Positions 1-5,832 of a stretch of DNA of 5,832 nucleotides are shown one piece after another. Positions within the stretch are counted from its first letter, which is position 1. Every line of letters begins with the position of its first letter. Below the pieces are notes generated by a model. It was not told the origin of the DNA, made no database searches, and saw only the letters and a list, made by a program, of their open reading frames with translations. Source of the DNA: Promethearchaeota archaeon (GTDB lineage Archaea; Asgardarchaeota; Lokiarchaeia; Sigynarchaeales; SOKP01); the NCBI GenBank assembly GCA_030668025.1, contig DAOUUT010000244.1, forward strand, positions 1 to 5,832. The letters are read 5' to 3'. The position numbers were made by a program, and so were the translations under genes.

Positions 1-141
1 GTTGAAGAAAGGAAAAGTTTGTTCTATTGACCCATTAATATTACCTGAAGATAGATTAAATGTAATAAACATTGTTAAAGATGCTATAGAAAATAATGTT
101 CCGTTTGAGGTAGAGTACCGCATAAATAATAAAAGTGGAGA
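1..141. repeat. Left copy of an exact 141-bp terminal direct repeat
   Basis: Bases 1-141 are identical, base for base, to 5692-5832, and both copies are in the same reading frame of the kinase PAS1 domain. An exact overlap at both contig ends is the usual sign of a circular assembly path. The length of exactly 141 equals the largest default k of the MEGAHIT assembler, which argues that the repeat is a k-mer overlap rather than a biological terminal repeat. Confidence 0.97.
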
Positions 142-3100
142 TGTAAAATGGTTTTCTGAGCGTGGTAGACCTATTAAAGGTGCTAATGGAAATCCTTCTT
201 ATATTGATGGTGTTATTTTCGATATTACATACCAAAAGGAGGCAGAAAAAAAGCTAATAGAATCTGAGGAATCTTTAAAACGATTGAATAAAGAATTAGA
301 ACAGAGATTTGAAAAAAAATTTAAAACGATTTTTGATGAATCTCCAATCGGTATTGAGCTCTATGATTCTAATGGAGAGTTGGTGGATATAAATGAATCG
401 TGTTTAGAGATCTTTGGAGTATCAAGTATAGACGATGTGGCCGGTTTTGACTTGTTTAAAGATCCTAATGTCCCAAAAGAGCAGCTAAAAAAACTAAAAA
501 AGGGACAAATTATAAGACGCGAAATTCTTTTTGACTTTGATTTAGTTAAAGATTTAAATTTATATGAAACAACGAAATCAGGAAAGATTTGGATTGATGT
601 ATTAATTTCACCTCTATATCTTGAGGAAAATAATACATTTAGTAATTATTTAGTACAATTACAAGAAATAACTAAACGCAAAATAACAGAACAAAAATTA
701 AAAGTATTAAATGACGAATTAGATAAAAAGATTCACGAGCGAACAAAACAATTAAAGAAGTCAGAAGAAAAATATCGATTAATTACTGAAAACGTGAGTG
801 ACCTGATTTCTGTTGCTGATCAAAACATGAATTTTGAATACGTTAATGAAAAAGCTTATTTTAATATTTTGGGTAGGTCTAAGGAAGAAATAATTGGTAA
901 GTCCCCGTTAAATTGGGTCCATCCAGAAGATGCTGAAAAAATCATTGATGCGTTCAAAATTGGATTTGGGAAGGGAGAGGGAAAAGTAGAAGCAAGGTTT
1001 AAAGACAAAAAAGGGATTTATCATTGGTTAGATATTAAAGGCAAAGCTTTTACAGATCACGATGGTAAAAAGAAGGCTTTGACGATTTCACGAGATATTA
1101 CACAGCACAAGCAAGCGGAACAAATAATCTTTCAAGAAAGGGAAAAAGCAAACCTATACTTAAATGTGATAGAGGTGATTCTTGTTGCACTTGATAGGGA
1201 TGGAACTATTACTTTGATAAATAAAAAAGGTCACGAATTACTTGGATACAATGAGGGTGAACTAATTGGAAAAAATTGGTTTGAAGTATGTCTTCCTCCA
1301 AATGACCGCGAAAGAGTGCACGAATATTTCAAGAAGTTAATGGCTGGAGAAATGGAACTAATTAAATTTTATGAAAATCCTATTTGGTCAAAAACTGGAG
1401 AAGAAAGGTTAATTTCATGGTCATCGGTTTTATTTAAAGATGGAAATGGAAATGTGACTGGACTTCTATCTTCAGGAGTAGATATCACCGAGCGCAAGGA
1501 GAAGGAGGAGGAGATACGATTACATAGCGAAATCATGACAAACATGACTGAGGGTGTGTATCTCATTCGATTGGAAGATTTAATTATTGTTTATGCTAAC
1601 CCGAGATTTGAAGAAATGTTTGGATATGATCCTGGTGAAATGATTGGTAAAAATGCCGTAATTGTAAATGCTCCAACTAATAAGACTCCTGAGCAAGTAA
1701 AAAATGATATCATGCGAATCTTAAAAGACACGAGGGAATGGCATGGAGAAGCGTTAAATATCAAAAAGGATGGAACACCATTTTGGTGCTATGCGAATGT
1801 TTCACTTTTCGATCATCCTAAGTATGGACGAGTCATTGTTTCAGTACATACTGATATCACCGAGCGCAAGAAGGTACAAGAAGAGATTAAAGAGAGCGAA
1901 ACACGATTCAAAAGTATTTTTGAATCTAAAATGATTGGCACGCTATTTTGGAATGCAAATGGCGTTATTACTGATGCCAATGATACTTTTCTTGATATGA
2001 TTGGATATACCAAAAACGAAATTCTTTCTGGTGCTATAAGTTGGAAGGGTATCACACCGCCGGAATATACAGAAATAGATAATAAAGCTTTAGAGGAAAT
2101 TGTTACTACGGGAGCAATGACCCCCATTGAGAAGGAATATATTCATAAAGATGGAAGTCGAATTCCTATTATTTTTGGTGGAGCCTCCTTACCAGGCCCT
2201 ACACTCAACGGCGTCGCATTTATCCTGGACATTACCGAGAGTAAGAAAGTTGAAGCTGAATTAAAAGAATCCGAAGAAAAATTTAGAATAATTACGGAAC
2301 AATCTCATATGGCAATAGCAATTATACAAGACGATGTATTTAAATATGTAAATCAAAAAGCCTCCGAAATAACAGGATATTCATCAAAAGAATTGTATAG
2401 TTGGAAGCCTAATGAGTACACAAAATTTCTTCACCCTGATGATTTAGAATTTATGTTAGAACAGGCTTCAAAAAAGCAGAATGGCGATCCCGATGTTATT
2501 GAAAATTATCGATATCGCGGTATTAAAAAAACAGAAGAAACGATTTTTATAGATCATTATTCGAAAACTATAAATTTTAAAGGAAGACCTGGGATTTTAC
2601 TTGCATATGTTGATATAACCGATAAAGTTAAAGCAGAAAAAAGATTAGAAGAATCTGAAGAAAAATTTCGAAAACAAAATGTTTTTCTTAACAATATTTT
2701 AGAATCGCTTACGCATCCGTTTTACGTGATAGATGTTAAGGATTATAGAGTCATATTAGCTAATTCTACCGCCTCTTCTGAGGGTTTAAAAGATGGACAA
2801 TATTGTTATAGCCGTACTCATGGTAATGATAAACCCTGCGAAGCACCTTGTATCTGTCCACTTGAGGAAGTAAAAAAAACTAAACGAGCTTGCGTAGTAG
2901 AACATGTACATATCGATAAAGAGGGAATTGAGAAAATATATGAAATTTACGGATATCCAATTCTAGATGAGCGTGGAAACGTCGTTCAGATGATAGAATA
3001 TACATTAAACGTCTCCGAGCGCAAAAAAGCAGAAAACGATTTACGAAAAATTGCTCGTCAATGGCGAACAACATTCGATGCAATGAGTGAATGCGTCCTT

Positions 3101-5302
3101 TTACTTGACTTAGAAGCTAATATCCTCCAGTGCAATCAAGTCACATTGGATTTCTTTAGAAAGAATGATTATGACGAAATAATTGGACACTCGTGTTTTG
3201 AGATTATACATGGTGATTCATCACTAGAAGATCGGTGTCCAATAATTCGTATGCTTGAGAGTAATAAAACAGAAACTTCACTTGCTCAAATAGGAAATAA
3301 ATATTGTAAAATTTCAGCAAATCCCGTTATTAACGATAAAGGGAATCTTATTGGAGCAGTGCAAATCATAACAGACATAACAGAACGTAGAAAAACAGAA
3401 ACAGCCTTGCGTGAAAGCGAGGAAGGATTTCGGAACCTTATCGAACAGTCAATTGATGGTGTTATACTGGTAAATGAAAATGGACTAATAATTGAATGGA
3501 ACAAAGGTCAAGAGCAAATTACTGGGCTGAAAAAGGAGGATGTAATAGGGAGACCGATTTGGGATGTTCAAATTCAAATAGATACTGAACAAGATAAGAG
3601 TTTAGAAAAACACGAAAGGATCAAAGGGATAATAAAAGATACATTAAAAACGGGAGACGCTCAATGGATAGGTAAATCACGAGATATAAATATTCAACGC
3701 GTTGATAACAAAGAAATTCGAACCCTTCAACAGTTAACATTTTTAATAAAAAACGAAAATAAAATTATGTTAGGTAATTTCTCTCGCGATATTACTGAGC
3801 GTAAAAAAGCAGAACAAGAGTTAATAGAATCTGAGGAAAAATTCAGAACTATTGCTGAACAATCTTTTATGGGTATTATTATCATACAAGATGGCCTTTT
3901 TAAATACTTTAATCAACGATCAACAGACAATAATGGATATAGTGTAGAAGAAATACAGAATTGGAAACCATATGAATTTGCTAAAATTATTCATCCCGAA
4001 GATCGAGATTTTGTTATGGAACAGGCAAGAAAAAAGCAGGATGGCCAAATTGATGTCGTAGTTCACCATACATATCGAATTGTTAAGAAATCTGGTGAAA
4101 TTGCTTGGCTTGATAATTATTCTAAAACTATTAATTATAAGGGGAGGTTTGCAGACTTGGTCATGACAGAAGACATCACAGATAAGATTATAGCGGAACA
4201 ACAATTAAAAGAGTCAGAAGAAAAATTCAGAACTATTGCTGAACGAACTTTAATGGGCATAATCATCATACAAGATGATCAAGTTAAATACGTAAACGAT
4301 ACTTTATTAAATATGTTTGAATACTCTCAAAAAGAAGTTGCAGATTGGGAAATGGATGATCTAACTAAACTAATTCATCCTGAAGATTTAACATTCCTTG
4401 AAGAATACCGTGAAAGCCTAAAAAGTGGTGATAAAAGCTTAAAACCATACTATTCTTATAGAGTGTTAACTAAATCAGGCAAAGTGAAATGGATTGACCA
4501 ATTCTCTAAAGAGATACCTTTAAAAGGAAGATCTGCTGAACTTGTTACCATAATGGACATTACTGAAAAAAAAGAAGTAGAACTTGAATTAATAAAATTA
4601 AATAATCTTAAATCCGAATTGCTTAGAAGAACTTCTCACGAATTAAGAACGCCTCTTGTTTCGATTAAAGGTTTTTCCGACCTTTTATTGGAATTGCATA
4701 GGGATAAACTCGATAATTACGTGATAAAAACGATTAAACAAATTAAAGGAGGGTGTTCTCGACTTGAAGCCCTTGTTAACGACATTTTAAAAACCGCTGA
4801 ATTAGAATCTGGAACCGTTAAGTTAAAAAAATCAAAGGAGGATTTATCTCTCTTAATAAAGGTATGTGTAAGGGAATTAGAAGGATTGTCAGAGTTGAGA
4901 GATCATACAATAAATCTCGAAATACCAGATGAATTAATTGCCTCTTTTGAAAAAGAACAAATATACAATGTTTTTACTAACATTTTAATTAATGCTATAA
5001 AATTCACGCCCTATAATGGAAAAATAGATATCAAATCAGAAATTAATAACGATTTTATCATAGTTTCAATAACGGACAACGGGCTTGGTTTTACAGAGCA
5101 AGAAAAAACCCAGATATTTAAGCAATTTGGAAAAATTGAACGCTATGGTCAAGGATACGATGTAATTTCTGAAGGTTCAGGATTAGGCTTGTACATCTCT
5201 AAAAAAATTGTAGAATTACACGGTGGAGAAATTCGGGTCGAATCTGAAGGAAGGAATAAAGGATCCACTTTCATTATAAGTCTTCCTATTGACGATAAAT
5301 AA
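1..5302 (+). CDS. Giant multi-PAS sensor histidine kinase (3' 97% of gene; 5' end lies at 5537-5832)
   Basis: This is a cytoplasmic-type sensor histidine kinase expected to autophosphorylate on a histidine and pass phosphate to an unlinked response regulator. The frame is open from the window edge to TAA 5300-5302. The TTG at 2-4 is an internal Leu codon (residue 53), not a start, because the same bases at 5693-5695 lie in frame behind ATG 5537. In joined numbering (1,818 aa) the PAS domains are roughly 12-130, 159-278, 310-420, 438-550, 560-674, 688-798, 813-926, 945-1059, 1073-1180, 1195-1318, 1333-1446 and 1461-1574. HisKA (about 1585-1650, His1598) and HATPase_c (about 1693-1814) follow. 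Most PAS domains end in DIT-type motifs followed by charged helices; 279-309 looks like a coiled coil. HPED/HPDD motifs mark PAS_3-type folds in domains 3, 7, 11 and 12. No transmembrane segment or receiver domain is seen. Typical kinases have one to a few PAS domains, so twelve is extreme. The kinase call is secure; the ligands are unknown. Confidence 0.96.
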   Translation, partial: LKKGKVCSIDPLILPEDRLNVINIVKDAIENNVPFEVEYRINNKSGDVKWFSERGRPIKGANGNPSYIDGVIFDITYQKEAEKKLIESEESLKRLNKELEQRFEKKFKTIFDESPIGIELYDSNGELVDINESCLEIFGVSSIDDVAGFDLFKDPNVPKEQLKKLKKGQIIRREILFDFDLVKDLNLYETTKSGKIWIDVLISPLYLEENNTFSNYLVQLQEITKRKITEQKLKVLNDELDKKIHERTKQLKKSEEKYRLITENVSDLISVADQNMNFEYVNEKAYFNILGRSKEEIIGKSPLNWVHPEDAEKIIDAFKIGFGKGEGKVEARFKDKKGIYHWLDIKGKAFTDHDGKKKALTISRDITQHKQAEQIIFQEREKANLYLNVIEVILVALDRDGTITLINKKGHELLGYNEGELIGKNWFEVCLPPNDRERVHEYFKKLMAGEMELIKFYENPIWSKTGEERLISWSSVLFKDGNGNVTGLLSSGVDITERKEKEEEIRLHSEIMTNMTEGVYLIRLEDLIIVYANPRFEEMFGYDPGEMIGKNAVIVNAPTNKTPEQVKNDIMRILKDTREWHGEALNIKKDGTPFWCYANVSLFDHPKYGRVIVSVHTDITERKKVQEEIKESETRFKSIFESKMIGTLFWNANGVITDANDTFLDMIGYTKNEILSGAISWKGITPPEYTEIDNKALEEIVTTGAMTPIEKEYIHKDGSRIPIIFGGASLPGPTLNGVAFILDITESKKVEAELKESEEKFRIITEQSHMAIAIIQDDVFKYVNQKASEITGYSSKELYSWKPNEYTKFLHPDDLEFMLEQASKKQNGDPDVIENYRYRGIKKTEETIFIDHYSKTINFKGRPGILLAYVDITDKVKAEKRLEESEEKFRKQNVFLNNILESLTHPFYVIDVKDYRVILANSTASSEGLKDGQYCYSRTHGNDKPCEAPCICPLEEVKKTKRACVVEHVHIDKEGIEKIYEIYGYPILDERGNVVQMIEYTLNVSERKKAENDLRKIARQWRTTFDAMSECVLLLDLEANILQCNQVTLDFFRKNDYDEIIGHSCFEIIHGDSSLEDRCPIIRMLESNKTETSLAQIGNKYCKISANPVINDKGNLIGAVQIITDITERRKTETALRESEEGFRNLIEQSIDGVILVNENGLIIEWNKGQEQITGLKKEDVIGRPIWDVQIQIDTEQDKSLEKHERIKGIIKDTLKTGDAQWIGKSRDINIQRVDNKEIRTLQQLTFLIKNENKIMLGNFSRDITERKKAEQELIESEEKFRTIAEQSFMGIIIIQDGLFKYFNQRSTDNNGYSVEEIQNWKPYEFAKIIHPEDRDFVMEQARKKQDGQIDVVVHHTYRIVKKSGEIAWLDNYSKTINYKGRFADLVMTEDITDKIIAEQQLKESEEKFRTIAERTLMGIIIIQDDQVKYVNDTLLNMFEYSQKEVADWEMDDLTKLIHPEDLTFLEEYRESLKSGDKSLKPYYSYRVLTKSGKVKWIDQFSKEIPLKGRSAELVTIMDITEKKEVELELIKLNNLKSELLRRTSHELRTPLVSIKGFSDLLLELHRDKLDNYVIKTIKQIKGGCSRLEALVNDILKTAELESGTVKLKKSKEDLSLLIKVCVRELEGLSELRDHTINLEIPDELIASFEKEQIYNVFTNILINAIKFTPYNGKIDIKSEINNDFIIVSITDNGLGFTEQEKTQIFKQFGKIERYGQGYDVISEGSGLGLYISKKIVELHGGEIRVESEGRNKGSTFIISLPIDDK
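2678..3025 (+). other. PAS domain 8: cysteine-rich PAS (joined residues about 945-1059)
   Basis: This PAS domain lacks the usual DIT ending (it has LNVSERKK) and carries a cysteine-rich loop. Cys987 lies in YCYSRTHG, Cys998, Cys1002 and Cys1004 in KPCEAPCICPLEEV, and Cys1016 in RACVVEHVH. A layout of Cys, then THG, then PC and CPLEEV, then VEHxH is one I recognise from archaeal and deltaproteobacterial PAS proteins. The spaced Cys and His residues could bind a metal, an iron-sulfur cluster or haem, or act as a thiol switch. The residues are seen directly; the cofactor is inference. Confidence 0.75.
3062..3385 (+). other. PAS domain 9: second cysteine-containing PAS (joined residues about 1073-1180)
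   Basis: This PAS domain directly follows the cysteine-rich PAS8. It has Cys1083 (SEC), Cys1096 (LQCNQ), Cys1117 in SCFEIIHG, Cys1131 in DRCPI and Cys1154 (KYCKIS). The pairing of CFEIIHG with a CP motif about 14 residues later matches a recurrent PAS subtype with Cys-x(4)-HG...CP. Placed next to PAS8 it suggests a two-domain redox or metal-sensing module inside the kinase. It ends in a normal DITERRK linker. The subtype is recognised from memory of the family; ligand binding is not shown by the sequence. Confidence 0.72.
3836..4574 (+). repeat. Tandem pair of similar PAS domains (PAS11 and PAS12), related to PAS7
   Basis: PAS11 (from 3842) and PAS12 (from 4226) both begin with ESEEKFRTIAE and share MGIIIIQD, HPED and a K-x-SGxxxWxDxxSK pattern. 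The nucleotide stretches 3836-3860 and 4220-4244 are identical over 25 bp. PAS7 (2282-2623) belongs to the same group: by hand count about 60 of 115 residues are identical between PAS7 and PAS11, including WKP, KKQ, YSKTIN and DITDK. This points to internal duplication of a PAS module just before the catalytic core. The degree of divergence shows that the duplication is not very recent. Confidence 0.8.
4598..4809 (+). other. HisKA dimerisation and phosphoacceptor domain (His1598)
   Basis: The H-box reads RRTSHELRTPLVSIKGF, with the phosphoacceptor histidine codon at 4637-4639. The His-Glu-x-x-Thr arrangement (HELRT) is the HisKA-type motif linked to both kinase and phosphatase activity. A second helix with GGCSRLEALVNDILKTAELE completes the four-helix-bundle hairpin. 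It directly follows PAS12 through a short helix (ELELIKLNNLKSELL), so PAS12 is placed to drive the catalytic core. Confidence 0.93.
4919..5290 (+). other. HATPase_c (GHKL) ATP-binding domain
   Basis: The N-box NILINAIKFTP has the Mg-coordinating Asn1716 (codon 4991-4993). The G1 box is DNGLGF with Asp1744 (codon 5075-5077). An F-box-like IFKQFGKIE follows, then the G2 box GSGLGLYISKKI starting at Gly1777 (5174). All key ATP-site residues are intact, so the kinase is predicted to be active. The protein ends about 20 residues after HGGEIRVESEGRNKGSTF, with no receiver domain attached. Confidence 0.95.
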
Positions 5303-5324
5303 ATTACAACCTTTCAAATTTTTG

Positions 5325-5404
5325 TGATATTCTCTCAATATCAATATGCTTTTAAATTTAAATCTATAATTGACAGATAAGACTATTTCTTTTTTCATAT
5401 TTTT
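5325..5404 (+). terminator. Possible transcription terminator of the kinase gene
   Basis: A weak 7-bp hairpin (TGATATT, loop CTCTC, AATATCA; 5325-5343) begins 23 nt after the stop. T-rich DNA follows, with runs at 5390-5395 (six T) and 5400-5404 (five T). Archaeal termination often needs only T-runs, so this stretch is a plausible 3' end. The stem is A/T-rich and may be chance in such AT-rich DNA. Confidence 0.35.
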
Positions 5405-5435
5405 GTCAATATTTATTTACTTAAATATGTGTTTG

Positions 5436-5475
5436 TACAAAATAATTAAATAATATAATCTCAATTTATTTTGTA
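5436..5475. promoter_or_regulatory. 10-bp perfect inverted repeat flanking a TATA-like element
   Basis: TACAAAATAA (5436-5445) and TTATTTTGTA (5466-5475) are exact reverse complements, with centres 30 bp apart, about three helical turns. Between them lies ATTAAATAATATA (5445-5457), which resembles an archaeal TATA box, with CAAAATA just upstream as a possible BRE. An initiation point near 5475-5482 would follow if this box is used. The arrangement could be a regulator operator over the promoter, but AT-rich DNA produces such repeats easily. CTTAAATA at 5420-5427 is an alternative TATA box. Confidence 0.35.
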
Positions 5476-5480
5476 TCTAA

Positions 5481-5511
5481 AAAGAGAGAATTAATATTTA
5501 ATTTTCTCTTT
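5481..5511 (+). promoter_or_regulatory. 14-bp hairpin upstream of the kinase start
   Basis: AAAGAGAGAATTAA (5481-5494) pairs with TTAATTTTCTCTTT (5498-5511) across a 3-nt loop TAT. All 14 positions pair, one as G-U. It ends 25 nt before the start codon and is followed by TAATCTTTTC. It could be an RNA element in the kinase leader, a DNA-level operator palindrome, or a hairpin-plus-T terminator of upstream transcription. Function is not established. Confidence 0.45.
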
Positions 5512-5525
5512 AATCTTTTCGAGTT

Positions 5526-5530
5526 GAGGA
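5526..5530 (+). promoter_or_regulatory. Shine-Dalgarno site of the kinase
   Basis: GAGGA lies 6 nt before ATG 5537 and overlaps the in-frame TGA 5525-5527. It matches the anti-Shine-Dalgarno core of 16S rRNA and fixes the choice of start, since no other in-frame start lies between the stop and this ATG. Confidence 0.75.
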
Positions 5531-5536
5531 TTAAAA

Positions 5537-5832
5537 ATGGTTTTAAGCGATTTTAATGAGGGAGAAAATTCTTATCGTAGGCTTACTGAAAACTTACCAG
5601 GAATAGTTTATAGAGTTTTAATTGAGGACGACAATCGAATGATATTCTTTAACGATATGGTTCAAACCATGACCGGCTATAGTCCTGATGAGTTGAAGAA
5701 AGGAAAAGTTTGTTCTATTGACCCATTAATATTACCTGAAGATAGATTAAATGTAATAAACATTGTTAAAGATGCTATAGAAAATAATGTTCCGTTTGAG
5801 GTAGAGTACCGCATAAATAATAAAAGTGGAGA
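5537..5832 (+). CDS. 5' end of the multi-PAS histidine kinase (start codon and PAS1), cut by the window edge
   Basis: ATG 5537 opens a frame that runs to the window end without a stop. It begins MVLSDFNEGENSYRRLTENL and contains a PAS fold start (LPGIVYR, then MTGYSPDE) typical of an N-terminal PAS domain. An in-frame TGA at 5525-5527 lies just upstream with no alternative start between, and GAGGA at 5526-5530 sits 6 nt before the ATG, so the start is well fixed. From 5693 the codons are identical to those at 2-141 in the same frame. The simplest reading is that this is the missing 52-residue N-terminus of the large kinase at the left of the window. If the window is instead linear, this would be the start of a second, near-identical paralogue downstream of the first. 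No signal peptide or membrane helix is present. Confidence 0.92.
   Translation, partial: MVLSDFNEGENSYRRLTENLPGIVYRVLIEDDNRMIFFNDMVQTMTGYSPDELKKGKVCSIDPLILPEDRLNVINIVKDAIENNVPFEVEYRINNKSG
5692..5832. repeat. Right copy of the exact 141-bp terminal direct repeat
   Basis: This is the second copy of bases 1-141 with no mismatch. Removing one copy gives a 5,691-bp unit that closes in frame through the kinase gene. Whether the unit is a real circle, one unit of a tandem array, or an assembly loop cannot be decided from the sequence. Confidence 0.97.

Larger units (their letters stand above)
5303..5536. other. Non-coding gap between kinase stop and kinase start, about 18% G+C
   Basis: This 234-nt stretch is the only non-coding DNA in the window; by hand count 43 of 234 bases are G or C. 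If the unit is circular it must hold the terminator, the promoter and any replication signals. It contains a short hairpin, T-runs, TATA-like elements, a 12-bp palindrome TTTAAATTTAAA at 5351-5362, a 10-bp inverted repeat and a 14-bp hairpin. I see no iterons, tRNA-like fold or convincing ORF in it. Confidence 0.8.

Noticed and set aside
2..4. TTG as the start codon of the large kinase
   Set aside because: The same bases at 5693-5695 are an internal Leu codon behind ATG 5537, which has a good ribosome binding site. The TTG start is an artefact of where the sequence was cut.
1..141. True biological direct terminal repeat, as in a phage or linear element
   Set aside because: The repeat lies inside a coding domain, is exact, matches a standard assembler k-mer length, and no phage or mobile-element gene is present.
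1481..1870. Regulatory or recombination-site repeat at 1481-1498 and 1853-1870 (identical 18 bp)
   Set aside because: Both encode the same DITERK linker in frame, so shared protein sequence explains the identity. It is noted only as weak support for module shuffling.
1369..2127. Minus-strand reading frames at 1369-1566 and 1813-2127
   Set aside because: They lie wholly inside PAS4-PAS6 coding sequence, have no recognisable domains, and their serine/valine-rich translation is the expected antisense shadow of PAS codons.
2880..4204. Minus-strand reading frames at 2880-3083, 3286-3504 and 3920-4204
   Set aside because: They are antisense to PAS8-PAS11, with no domain signal and no sign of independent coding.
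5216..5398. Minus-strand 60-residue frame across the kinase 3' end and the gap
   Set aside because: It overlaps the conserved C-terminus of the kinase, shows no recognisable family, and arises easily in such AT-rich DNA.
5369..5410. Inverted repeat ATTGACA (5369-5375) and TGTCAAT (5404-5410)
   Set aside because: Only 7 bp with a 28-nt spacer in very AT-rich DNA; not above chance by inspection.
5303..5536. Plasmid replication origin
   Set aside because: No iterons or clear direct-repeat series and no replication gene anywhere in the unit. Low G+C and small palindromes alone do not support an origin.

Overview
The window is AT-rich (the non-coding gap is about 18% G+C by hand count) and almost entirely occupied by one plus-strand gene for a very large PAS-domain sensor histidine kinase. 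The first 141 bases (1-141) recur exactly as the last 141 bases (5692-5832). If these are one and the same stretch, the sequence closes into a 5,691-bp circle and the two gene pieces join in frame. The reading frame that opens at ATG 5537 runs off the right end and continues from the left end to the stop at 5300-5302. The joined gene is 5,457 nt and encodes 1,818 residues.

Layout: 1-5302 is the bulk of the kinase (residue 53 to the end in joined numbering). 5303-5536 is a 234-nt non-coding gap with weak hairpins, T-runs, TATA-like elements, a 10-bp inverted repeat and a 14-bp hairpin. 5525-5536 carries a Shine-Dalgarno-like GAGGA. 5537-5832 is the 5' end of the kinase, whose last 141 nt repeat the window start. 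There is no second gene, RNA gene, CRISPR array, transposase or replication gene.

The protein has about twelve PAS domains in a row, most ending in a DIT(E/D)-type motif and joined by short helical ESEEKFR-type linkers. They are followed by one HisKA domain (SHELRTP, His1598) and one HATPase_c domain (Asn1716, DNGLGF, GSGLGLY). No membrane segment, signal peptide or receiver domain is visible, so it is probably a cytoplasmic multi-input kinase that passes phosphate to a response regulator encoded elsewhere. Two neighbouring PAS domains (8 and 9) are cysteine-rich and are candidates for redox or metal/cofactor sensing.

Origin: the PAS types (for example the FDFD...LNLYETTKSG type in PAS2), the C-terminal wording LHGGEIRVESEGRNKGSTF, the low G+C and the T-rich, TATA-like intergenic DNA resemble archaeal kinases, especially those of Asgard (Lokiarchaeia-like) archaea. 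This is recollection of family style, not a search, and a low-G+C bacterium is not excluded.

The main open question is what the circle means. It could be a real small circular DNA, a collapsed tandem array of identical kinase genes, or an assembly loop. The overlap of exactly 141 bp equals a common de Bruijn k-mer size, so it should not be read as a biological terminal repeat.
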